Positions 1 through 5,716 of a stretch of 6,588 nt of DNA are shown here, one piece after another; the stretch's first letter is position 1; every line of letters starts with the position of its first letter. The notes beneath the pieces are model-generated. The model was not told the DNA's origin and made no database searches. It worked only from the letters and a program-made list of their open reading frames with translations. Origin of the DNA: an uncultured Pseudobdellovibrionaceae bacterium (GTDB lineage: Bacteria; Bdellovibrionota; Bdellovibrionia; Bdellovibrionales; Bdellovibrionaceae). The stretch spans positions 1 through 6,588 of the forward strand of contig CALCCV010000342.1 in assembly GCA_937900305.1 (NCBI GenBank), read 5' to 3'. The position numbers and the translations under genes were made by a program.

Positions 1-1620
1 GATCTGGACAAATGGGATTACGACATGGCTTCACAGCCCGTCTTGACGAATCTGAAAGATTCAAAGGGCGGTCCCATTCCAGTGGTTATGCAAGCCACGA
101 AGATGGGTTTTGTCTTCATCATGAAGCGAGAGACCGGACAGCCCATTTATCCCGACGAGAACGGACAGATCAATGAAATGACCTATGACAGTCTTTTACG
201 TCCTGCGCCGACAGAAAACTTAGTGCCTCAAGATGCCGAGCACATTTTGAATAAGGCAGACATCGTTTCCGAGAACTGTGAAGGCAGAGTTTGCACCACA
301 GGGTTTTCGACCAAGAGAGCTTCAACTCACTCGGCCGTTCAACCTTATCCGCCCGAAAGTTTTCGACTCCACGAAACTCCGCCGGCTGGTCAGCTCGAAG
401 GTTTTGCAGCAGGATTTATGCCCGCTTGTAAAAAGATGACTGAGGATTATGATTACCAGGGAATGTTCACTCCTCCATCAGAGCGGGGCGGAATCAACTT
501 TCCTGGTGCTGTGGGTGGTATTGACTGGGGCGGAATCACGATCGATCCCGTGAACCAAATGATGTATGTAAATCAAATTCGAATTGCTACCATCGCCAAG
601 ATGATTCCACGAGATAAATACATTGAGGAAAAAAACAAAGGTGGCGCTGACGCACACAAAGAGTACAAAGAAGCCTATTTCGATATGGAACCAACACCTT
701 ACGGATTGCATCGAATGCCGTACATGGATCCCACCACCAAGTTGCCCTGTTCTGATCCTCCTTACGGAATTTTAAAAGCCGTAGACCTGCGCACGGGAAA
801 AACGGTTTGGCGGCAAATTTTCGGAACATTTTCTGAAATGGTCAAAGCCATCAATGAACAAAAAGCCAAGGCGGAAGCAAACGGCAAGGCTGTGTCGCAG
901 TCAGGCACCATGGCAGACTCCCCCGCTGTTCGGGAAAGAGGCAATTTGATGGCGAAACTCATGAAGGCGAAAGTCATTCCTGCGGACTTTATCGCAAAAT
1001 TAAAACCTCTGGTGGCAAAACTGGGTGGTCCTAAAAAGATGGCCACAATGACATTTGGCGAGATTTTAAAGGCTGTTATTCCGAACTTGTCTCCGGCGCC
1101 ACAGGGCAAAGACTTAATGTCCTTAATCAAAAAGGTAATACCTCCGGCAGATATTGAAAAAATCATGGCGATGGATTTTCACGCCTTCCTTTCACTCACC
1201 CCTGCAGGTGCATTGCAGATGAATCCGGAGGATCTGAAGGCCATCGGCTTTGGGGTTTTCAACTCCATTCATAGTCTGGCGGCGGGAGTGCCAAACTTTG
1301 GGGGATCGCTGGCTACAAAAAATGGCTTGCTCTTCATAGGTGCCGCTGCAGATTCAAAGTTGCGGATTTATGACATTCGTCCTTTCGACAAAGTGAAAGG
1401 AGATATCGTTGATGATAGACGCCAAATTCACCAAATCGCTCTCGACGATCTGACCATCGACGGCAAAAAATTCACCGGAGCTGGTTCGGGTGCAGCCACA
1501 CCGATGACTTACAAAACGAAGGCTGGACGTCAGTTTGTTTTGATTGCGGCTGGCGGAAATAAATTCATTCCGGGCAAAGCGGGTGATGCGATCATCGCTT
1601 TTGCTTTGCCACAGCAGTAA
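1..1620 (+). CDS. gcd: Membrane-type PQQ-dependent glucose dehydrogenase, C-terminal part (5' end outside window)
   Basis: This is the C-terminal 539 codons of a quinoprotein that oxidises glucose or another aldose in the periplasm and passes electrons to ubiquinone. The frame is open from base 1. The ATG at base 25 is internal, because the preceding codons already match the family (KWDYD against E. coli Gcd LWDMD). From recalled alignment to E. coli Gcd, D6 (bases 16-18) corresponds to the proton acceptor Asp466 and K34 (bases 100-102) to Lys493. Other recognisable blocks are GMFTPPSE, DWGGITIDP, KMIPR, YGLHRMPY, LKAVDLRTGKTVW, GVPNFGGSLAT, LLFIGAAADSKLRIYD, ATPMTY and a C-terminal DAIIAFALP. 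The equivalent E. coli segment is about 335 residues, so this one is about 200 longer. Most of the excess is one insertion at bases 841-1260. No haem motif CxxCH is present. The exact sugar substrate cannot be read from this part, and a related PQQ aldose or polyol dehydrogenase is possible. The N-terminal membrane anchor should lie upstream of the window. Confidence 0.88.
   Translation, partial: DLDKWDYDMASQPVLTNLKDSKGGPIPVVMQATKMGFVFIMKRETGQPIYPDENGQINEMTYDSLLRPAPTENLVPQDAEHILNKADIVSENCEGRVCTTGFSTKRASTHSAVQPYPPESFRLHETPPAGQLEGFAAGFMPACKKMTEDYDYQGMFTPPSERGGINFPGAVGGIDWGGITIDPVNQMMYVNQIRIATIAKMIPRDKYIEEKNKGGADAHKEYKEAYFDMEPTPYGLHRMPYMDPTTKLPCSDPPYGILKAVDLRTGKTVWRQIFGTFSEMVKAINEQKAKAEANGKAVSQSGTMADSPAVRERGNLMAKLMKAKVIPADFIAKLKPLVAKLGGPKKMATMTFGEILKAVIPNLSPAPQGKDLMSLIKKVIPPADIEKIMAMDFHAFLSLTPAGALQMNPEDLKAIGFGVFNSIHSLAAGVPNFGGSLATKNGLLFIGAAADSKLRIYDIRPFDKVKGDIVDDRRQIHQIALDDLTIDGKKFTGAGSGAATPMTYKTKAGRQFVLIAAGGNKFIPGKAGDAIIAFALPQQ
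841..1260 (+). other. Extra helical domain inserted in the Gcd propeller
   Basis: In E. coli Gcd about 18 residues separate the GT that closes the VW..GT strand from the GMP..GG strand. Here the same anchors (GT at codons 275-276, GVP at 429-431) are 152 residues apart, an excess of about 130. The extra block is rich in Lys, Met, Ala and Pro, has no Cys or Trp, and looks helical. It seems to hold two divergent repeats. One starts VIPADFIAKL (codon 325) and continues to MTFGEIL and VIPNLSP. The other starts VIPPADIEKI (codon 379) and continues to MDFHAFL and LTP. The frame stays open and the propeller resumes in register, so this is an in-frame insertion rather than damage. Its function is unknown. 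Confidence 0.6.
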
Positions 1621-1630
1621 AAATTTAAAA

Positions 1631-1662
1631 ATCGTTAGACAGCATTATCGTTAGATAGCAGT
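1631..1662. repeat. Imperfect 16-bp tandem duplication in the gcd 3' untranslated region
   Basis: ATCGTTAGACAGCATT (1631-1646) is followed directly by ATCGTTAGATAGCAGT (1647-1662), a match at 14 of 16 bases. It lies between the gcd stop codon and the terminator hairpin. It is too short and isolated to call a known element. The likeliest origin is a local slippage duplication. Confidence 0.7.
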
Positions 1663-1668
1663 GAAGAC

Positions 1669-1705
1669 AAAAAAACCCGGCAAGGCGGCCGGGTTTTTGT
1701 TTTTT
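1669..1705. terminator. Bidirectional rho-independent terminator between convergent gcd and aldo-keto reductase genes
   Basis: A perfect stem pairs 1671-1681 (AAAAACCCGGC) with 1688-1698 (GCCGGGTTTTT), with a 6-base loop. On the plus strand it is followed by a T-rich run to base 1705 with one interrupting G. On the minus strand the A run at 1669-1675 supplies the U tract. It sits about 50 bases after the gcd stop and just after the minus-strand reductase stop at 1719, so it can end both transcripts. Confidence 0.93.
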
Positions 1706-1718
1706 CAGTCGAAGCGAT

Positions 1719-2678
1719 TCAACTGAAAATCTCTGCCGCCTCTTTGTAAACACCGACCCCCAGCTGGGTTTGTACGTCGAGGACTTTCAGGTTCTCGGTG
1801 AGTTGTTCAAGCGAGCTGGCGCCAAGGATCACTGACGAGACTCGTGGGTTCTGGGCGCACCAGGCAAGGGCCAGCAGGGTCGGCGTGGTGCCGTGCGATT
1901 TGGCTAAATCTACAAACTTGCGCACCTGTTGCTTTCGTTTTTCATCGTGAATGTCACTTTGTAACCAGGATAGATTTTTGTTGTCCCCGCGTGAGCCCTT
2001 GGGAACTCCATCGAGATATTTTCCCGTCAAAATGCCCGAGGCCAGAGGACTCCAGATGGTGAGACCCAATCCCAATTTGTCATAGAGTGGAGCAAACTCT
2101 TGCTCGACCTTTTGTCGATGCATCAAATTGTATTGGGGTTGTTCGACGATGGGTTTGTGCAAGCGATTGCGATCGCAGATTTGCCATGCCTCTTCAATTT
2201 CGCGAGCGCTCCATTCAGACGTACCCCAGTAAAGCGCTTGGCCCCTTTCAATGATGTTGTGAAGGGCCCAGCAGGTCTCTTCGAGTGGCGTATGGGGGTC
2301 GGCTCGATGGCAATAGACAATGTCGACATAGTCCATTTGCAGGCGCTTGAGCGACCCCTCCATGGCTTGCAAAAGATATTTGCGATTGAGAGTGTTGCGT
2401 TCATTCGGCCCATCAGCCATTCCCCAGAAGAATTTGGTCGAAACCATGTACTTGATTCGTGGCCAGTTCAATTTTTTGAATGCGTCCCCCATGAGCTCTT
2501 CAGATTTCCCGTTAGCGTAGGCTTCGGCGTTGTCAAAAAAGTTGATTCCCCGCTCAAAAGCGTAAGATAAAGTTTTTTGCACATCTTTTTGATCAAGCTG
2601 ATTGGCAAAGGTCACCCACGAACCAAATGAAAATTGGCTGACTTTGATGCCCGCTTTGCCGACGCGACGATATTCCAT
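1719..2678 (-). CDS. Aldo-keto reductase, AKR6 / Kv-channel beta-subunit-like family
   Basis: This is a complete 319-residue cytosolic NADPH-dependent carbonyl reductase of the (beta/alpha)8-barrel aldo-keto reductase superfamily. It reduces aldehydes or ketones; the natural substrate is unknown. The catalytic tetrad is visible: D49 and Y54 in NFFDNAEAY, K82 in STKFFW, and H124 in YCHRAD. Features typical of the AKR6 (Kv-beta and bacterial homologues) branch are GSWVTF at 19-24, VDIVYCHR, YWGTSEWS at 150-157, VEQPQYN at 178-184, the cofactor segment WSPLASG at 209-215, and GASSLEQLTEN at 286-296, which binds the NADPH phosphate and adenine in the family. Length is normal. The ATG at 2678 has a strong GGAGG (2687-2683) four bases upstream. 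Family members act on methylglyoxal-type carbonyls or quinones, but nothing here fixes the substrate. It is transcribed divergently from panE and convergently with gcd, so it is probably a single-gene unit. Confidence 0.93.
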   Translation of the reverse strand: MEYRRVGKAGIKVSQFSFGSWVTFANQLDQKDVQKTLSYAFERGINFFDNAEAYANGKSEELMGDAFKKLNWPRIKYMVSTKFFWGMADGPNERNTLNRKYLLQAMEGSLKRLQMDYVDIVYCHRADPHTPLEETCWALHNIIERGQALYWGTSEWSAREIEEAWQICDRNRLHKPIVEQPQYNLMHRQKVEQEFAPLYDKLGLGLTIWSPLASGILTGKYLDGVPKGSRGDNKNLSWLQSDIHDEKRKQQVRKFVDLAKSHGTTPTLLALAWCAQNPRVSSVILGASSLEQLTENLKVLDVQTQLGVGVYKEAAEIFS

Positions 2679-2902
2679 AAAACCTCCAAGTTGAATCGCT
2701 GTGGTGAATCACTCTAGTCGACAAACTCAGAGCCGAAACTGGCAATTGCAGTGCAGCAACTTGAGTTCTTCTCGATCTGTTCCTGACGGCTGAATCCATT
2801 TGTGAAATAACTTTGGAAGGATCAAGTACAAAAAATAGATCAATCTGATAGATGCGTTGATTGAAACACTGATTGAAACACTGATCGACAAAAGGAGCGC
2901 CA
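2679..2902. promoter_or_regulatory. Divergent intergenic region between the aldo-keto reductase and panE
   Basis: This 224-bp gap separates two divergently read starts, so it must hold promoters for both. On the plus strand the best candidate is TTGGAA (2813-2818), a 17-base spacer, then TAGATC (2836-2841). The match is weak. I could not pick a convincing minus-strand promoter. An imperfect inverted repeat, TTGC-N6-GCAA (2746-2759), flanked by CAA and TTG, is a possible protein-binding site. The panE end carries a 12-bp tandem repeat, listed separately. Confidence 0.35.
2859..2882. repeat. Exact 12-bp tandem repeat just upstream of the panE ribosome binding site
   Basis: GATTGAAACACT occurs twice back to back (2859-2870 and 2871-2882), and a third partial copy, GATCGACA, follows. 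The repeat ends 9 bases before the AAGGAG (2892-2897) of panE. Tandem sites in this position could bind a regulator or affect initiation, but a slippage product is equally possible. Confidence 0.75.
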
Positions 2903-3961
2903 ATGAAACCCTTGCGAGTTGGCATTGTGGGAGTGGGAGCCATCGGCGGTCATTTGGCCGGCGTGCTTTTATCTGGTCAGACGGATGTCACTCTCTGCTT
3001 AAGGCACCGGCATGTTGAAACTTTTCAAACTCAGGGTTTGCAAGTTCAATACACCTCTCAGGCCGACGAGGTGGTTGCGCAAAAATTTGCGCCGACCCAG
3101 TTCCACCTTCACACCCTTGATTCTCTGCCAGACGTCGACCTGCTGATTCTCACCATCAAGACCCAACACTGGCCCGCACTTTTAAAGCAATGGATTGCGG
3201 CCGCGACTCATTTGCCACCGGTGATATTGTGTTTGCAAAATGGCGTTGGTTTTCACGAACAGGTCGCCAATGATTTACAGCTTCATTTTCCGAAAAATTT
3301 GCCCGAGGTGTTGGGTGGGATGGTTCCCTTCAACGTTGTCTTCGAAGCTGGAATTTACCGACAGAGTTCGCTGGGCCCGTACTACTTTTCGAAAAATGAG
3401 TCTGTGCAAGTGGATCGTTTAAAACAACACCTGAAGAAAGCTAAATTTTCCTTTGTTGAGCAAGAAAACTTTTTAGGCTTTCAATGGACAAAATTGCTTC
3501 TCAATTTAAATAATTCCATCAATGCCCTGTCTGGCGATTCGCTGAACGATCAAATTGCCAATTCCAACTTTCGCCGAGTGTTTGCCCAGGCCATGCAAGA
3601 GGGACTTCGGGTCGCCCACAAAAAAAACATCCAGCTTGAAAAAATTCAAGGTCTTTCGCCGCAGACGATGCTGCATTTGTTACGGCTGCCGCGGTTCTTA
3701 TTTTTGCCCCTTTTAAAGTTTGTTTTTCGAATTGAAAAAAACTCCCGCACGTCGATGGCGCAAGATTTTTTAGCTCGTCGACCCACGGAAATTGAAACTC
3801 TCAACGGGTTCGTGGTGACCGAGGGGGAAAGCTTGCAGATACCAACTCCCATCAACAGGTTTCTCGTCGAAGAGGTCCGAAAGGTTGAAGCCGCCGCCTT
3901 TTCTGACGAAGTGTTGATGAGCGCGCGCCAAGCCCTCACGCAGCGGGGAAGTGAACTGTGA
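2903..3961 (+). CDS. panE: 2-dehydropantoate 2-reductase (ketopantoate reductase), PanE/ApbA family
   Basis: This 352-residue cytosolic enzyme is predicted to reduce ketopantoate to pantoate with NADPH, a step in pantothenate and coenzyme A synthesis. The N-terminal Rossmann fold shows GVGAIGG at 10-16, then DLLILTIK at 79-86 and the conserved LQNGVG at 111-116. The C-terminal helical domain carries the catalytic lysine in WTKLLLNLNN (K197, with N201 four residues on), the segment SRTSMAQD at 281-288, and RRPTEIETLNG at 292-302. There E297 is the expected substrate-binding acid. IPTPINRFLVEEV closes the fold. It is longer than E. coli PanE (about 300 residues), as is usual for the branch with the NLNN motif. 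Members of this branch often have uncertain substrates, so another 2-keto acid reductase is possible. The ATG is preceded by AAGGAG five bases upstream. The stop overlaps the start of the next gene, which suggests translational coupling. Confidence 0.86.
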   Translation: MKPLRVGIVGVGAIGGHLAGVLLSGQTDVTLCLRHRHVETFQTQGLQVQYTSQADEVVAQKFAPTQFHLHTLDSLPDVDLLILTIKTQHWPALLKQWIAAATHLPPVILCLQNGVGFHEQVANDLQLHFPKNLPEVLGGMVPFNVVFEAGIYRQSSLGPYYFSKNESVQVDRLKQHLKKAKFSFVEQENFLGFQWTKLLLNLNNSINALSGDSLNDQIANSNFRRVFAQAMQEGLRVAHKKNIQLEKIQGLSPQTMLHLLRLPRFLFLPLLKFVFRIEKNSRTSMAQDFLARRPTEIETLNGFVVTEGESLQIPTPINRFLVEEVRKVEAAAFSDEVLMSARQALTQRGSEL

Positions 3962-4664
3962 GAAAAATATTTACCGTCCTCGGCTCCAGGATTTTGTTTG
4001 TTTTAGGGGTGTTTCTTTTTACTGCCTGCGCGACTCCATTGGGCCCAGTCCCGCTTGGTTTGTGGACGATGCTAAAAAAGGTCTCAAGGGCGACTTCATT
4101 GCCGGGGGAGAGAGTGCGTGGGGAGCGATTCTTGCGGACCAGAAGCAGATTCTCTTTTTTGCCGGAGAAGCGGATCACCGAGACATCTACGCAGGGTTAA
4201 AGGCATCGGGATTTTCGGATTTAGATGTTCTGGGTTTTTACGTGGCTCGGCAAATTCCGCAATGGGTTCGAGAGCGTGAAAATCGCGAAGGACTTCTCGA
4301 AAGAAAAACACCCGCTTTTCTCGCCAGCAACTGCCAAGTTTTTGCCGTGAAGCCGTGTCCCACCTTGGCGGAGGTCCAAGTTTGGTATCGGGAAAAGAAT
4401 GGCCAGGAATTGAGCTCAGAGGTTCCTACCTACGCCATGGCTCCCATTCACGATGGTCAGATGTACACTCAAAAAATTTCATCCGTGGTTGGAGACATTC
4501 GAGACCGATTCACTCTGGGTGTCATCGAACGCCTACTCCAGCAATTCAGGCGAGTGGGGGTGATTTATGGGGCCGGCCATTTTGTAACACTCAGAAAAAG
4601 TTTCGATTCAGAACTCGGTCCGCCTGTTTTGAAGTTTTTGCCGGAACTTCAGCAGGTGCAGTGA
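3958..4664 (+). CDS. Predicted lipoprotein with TraB/ChaN/Tiki-like features; reading frame broken near base 4041
   Basis: The GTG at 3958 overlaps the panE stop (GTGA) and has a GGGGAA ribosome site about 9 bases upstream. It begins MRKIFTVLGSRILFVLG, a basic end and a hydrophobic core, and reaches a lipobox FTAC with C24 as the lipidation site. This frame then runs into unlike sequence and stops near 4200. The rest of the protein is in the -1 frame. Joined at GGGCCC (4041-4046), it would read CATPLGPSPAWFVDDAKKG and continue to the TGA at 4662-4664, about 235 residues. The body has AGEADH (69-74 of the joined product), a conserved-looking DVLGFYVARQIPQWVR (90-105), GDIRDRFTLGVI, and IYGAGHFV near 203-210. 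The early GE..H and late YGAGH pattern recalls the TraB/ChaN/Tiki hydrolase-like superfamily, but this is inference from motifs. Alternatives for the break are a one-base sequencing error, a recent inactivating indel, or programmed frameshifting. A GTG at 4062 could also start a shorter protein without the signal. Confidence 0.62.
4041..4047 (+). other. Putative frameshift site GGGCCCA
   Basis: Relative to the signal-peptide frame the bases read G GGC CCA, which has the X XXY YYZ layout of a -1 slippery heptamer in the right phase. Slipping back one base gives GGG CCC AGT and enters the long downstream frame. One additional G or C in this run would also fuse the two parts seamlessly, which is why a missed base is the simplest rival explanation. 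Confidence 0.4.
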
Positions 4665-4745
4665 CAATTCTGCGGCCGGTCGGCGCCGCGACGTGGGTGA
4701 TGGTGAGTCTTGTGGGCTCCGTTTGGCCTATGTTAGGATCGCGGA

Positions 4746-5231
4746 ATGACGAAGGCCTTAAAAAGTTATTTTGAGTTGTATGCCGAATCTCATTCGAATC
4801 CTCAGAACAAGTTGCTGCACCTGATTTGTGTGCCGCCCATCCTTTATTCCATTGTCGCCCTCGTTGCGTCGGTCCCGATGCCGGCCTCCCTTCAGATTTC
4901 CCCCTTTGTGAATCTGGCTTCGGTGCTCGCTGCGCTAGTGCTGGGGTTCTATCTTCGACACTCGGTGAAGTACTTTGCGATCATGTTTGTGGCGATCCTC
5001 GCCAGTTTTGCGCTGTGGTGGGCGATGAAATCTGCTTTTCCGGAATCTCATGTGTACATCAACCTCGCCATTTTTATTGTCGCTTGGATTGGCCAATTCA
5101 TTGGGCACAAATTGGAAGGCAAACGTCCGTCTTTTTTTCATGACCTCTTTTTTTTGCTGATCGGTCCTCTCTGGGTCATTCGGTGGTGTGAAGAGAAGCT
5201 CACGAACCCGTCGAAGACTTCGAAAGTCTGA
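4746..5231 (+). CDS. DUF962 / Mpo1-like membrane protein
   Basis: This 161-residue integral membrane protein belongs to the DUF962 (Mpo1-like) family. The yeast member Mpo1 is an iron-dependent dioxygenase that shortens 2-hydroxy fatty acids; bacterial members are uncharacterised. The conserved N-terminal histidine motif is present as YAESHSNPQNKLLHLICVP at 12-30, with H16, N18, N21 and H25. The second motif, WIGQFIGHKLEGKRPSFF at 114-131, supplies H121, E124 and P128. Four or so hydrophobic segments lie between and after these (about 31-46, 54-70, 76-93, 104-120, 133-147). The ICVP variant, in place of the commoner HxxGxP form, matches a subgroup I recall from other bacteria. The ATG has AGGA (4735-4738) seven bases upstream. 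It follows the lipoprotein gene by 81 bases on the same strand with no obvious terminator between, so co-transcription is likely. Catalytic residues look intact, and a role in lipid or fatty-acid turnover is inference from the yeast enzyme. Confidence 0.9.
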   Translation: MTKALKSYFELYAESHSNPQNKLLHLICVPPILYSIVALVASVPMPASLQISPFVNLASVLAALVLGFYLRHSVKYFAIMFVAILASFALWWAMKSAFPESHVYINLAIFIVAWIGQFIGHKLEGKRPSFFHDLFFLLIGPLWVIRWCEEKLTNPSKTSKV

Positions 5232-5269
5232 CCACCAAGGGTTTGTAACCGTCTTTTGGGTCCGATTCG

Positions 5270-5352
5270 AGGTAAAACGATGTTACCTTACATCAGCGAC
5301 AAATTAATTTAACTGTTTCGGCAACTTATATCGCAACTCTCGCCTTTACCTT
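5270..5352. promoter_or_regulatory. Candidate promoter with TTACCTT half-sites upstream of the XRE gene
   Basis: A candidate sigma-70 promoter is TTAATT (5304-5309), a 17-base spacer and TATATC (5327-5332), which places transcription start near 5339. Around it lie an inverted repeat AGGTAA-N7-TTACCT (5270-5288) and a further TTACCTT at 5346-5352, 63 bases from the copy at 5283-5289. The spacing suits a regulator binding on one face of DNA, perhaps the downstream XRE protein controlling itself. This is pattern only; each short site could occur by chance. Confidence 0.35.
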
Positions 5353-5379
5353 TCTCACGAAGTTTGGCAAGTTTAGATT

Positions 5380-5703
5380 ATGAGAACGAAAGCGAAAAAT
5401 TCTACAAAAGTTGTTACTAATGATCTTGGAAAATTCTTGCAGCGAGCTCGCGAGCAAAAAGGCTTAACTCAAGCCGAAGTTGCTCAACGGTTCAGCTTTA
5501 CCAGTCCTCAGCCCGTGAGTGATTGGGAACGCAATAAAGGTTCTGGTGTTCCAGCTCATGTTTTCCGGGAGCTGGTTGGTATGTTGGGAGTTCCCTTCGA
5601 CAAGGCTTATGGTCTGTTGGTGGAGTTCCACATACAAAAACTCGAAGCCAAATTGCACAAAAAGTTTTATGAGTCTGGAAAAAAAGCTAGCAAAAAACGC
5701 TAA
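5380..5703 (+). CDS. Small XRE-family helix-turn-helix DNA-binding protein
   Basis: This is a 107-residue predicted transcriptional regulator with one Cro/CI-type helix-turn-helix domain at about 16-70. It has LGKFLQRAREQKGLTQ (helix 1 and the start of helix 2), AEVAQRF (helix 2) and SPQPVSDWER at 42-51 as the recognition helix, followed by a closing helix pair (VFRELVGMLG, FDKAYGLL). A C-terminal helix, EFHIQKLEAKLHKKF, could serve in dimerisation, and the protein ends in a lysine-rich tail (KKASKKR). There is no sensor or metal-binding domain, so the signal is unknown. The ATG at 5380 lacks a clear Shine-Dalgarno sequence (upstream bases are GGCAAGTTTAGATT), unlike the other genes here, so initiation may be weak. 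It has its own 148-bp upstream region and converges on the amidase gene with only 13 bases between stop codons. Its target could be its own promoter or the neighbouring genes; nothing in the sequence decides this. Confidence 0.9.
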   Translation: MRTKAKNSTKVVTNDLGKFLQRAREQKGLTQAEVAQRFSFTSPQPVSDWERNKGSGVPAHVFRELVGMLGVPFDKAYGLLVEFHIQKLEAKLHKKFYESGKKASKKR

Positions 5704-5710
5704 TTGCTAG
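5679..5710 (-). terminator. Probable rho-independent terminator of the amidase gene, inside the XRE 3' end
   Basis: Read on the minus strand, CTAGCAA (5710-5704) pairs with TTGCTAG (5693-5687), a perfect 7-bp stem with a 10-base loop. One base later it is followed by seven U residues (complement of the A run 5679-5685). It begins 7 bases past the amidase stop codon. The stem is short and only moderately GC-rich, but position and U tract fit. It overlaps the last codons of the convergent XRE gene. Confidence 0.5.
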
Positions 5711-5716
5711 AGCTCT

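Noticed and set aside
762..1166. A 134-codon minus-strand open frame opposite the gcd insertion
   Set aside because: It is antisense to an in-frame part of gcd and has no ribosome site. The long reverse frame follows from the Lys/Ala-rich codon content.
2100..2570. A 156-codon plus-strand open frame opposite the aldo-keto reductase
   Set aside because: It lies entirely antisense to a strongly conserved reductase, has no ribosome site, and its translation shows no recognisable domain.
2593..2943. A 116-codon minus-strand open frame across the divergent intergenic region
   Set aside because: It overlaps the starts of both flanking genes, its repetitive QCFN residues merely translate the 12-bp repeat, and there is no ribosome site.
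4672..4689. GC-rich hairpin GCGGC-N8-GCCGC after the lipoprotein stop
   Set aside because: The stem is only 5 bp and is not followed by a T run, so it is not a terminator and probably just local GC.
4355..4774. A 139-codon plus-strand open frame bridging the lipoprotein and DUF962 genes
   Set aside because: It is out of frame with both, its translation is Arg/Gly/Ser-rich with no domain, and it overlaps the better supported genes.
4785..4800. A tRNA T-arm-like string (CATTCGAATCCTC)
   Set aside because: It falls inside the conserved N-terminal codons of the DUF962 gene, and no acceptor or anticodon stem can be built around it.
5215..5229. Inverted repeat AGACTT-CGA-AAGTCT at the end of the DUF962 gene
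   Set aside because: No T tract follows and it overlaps coding bases and the stop; too weak to call a terminator.
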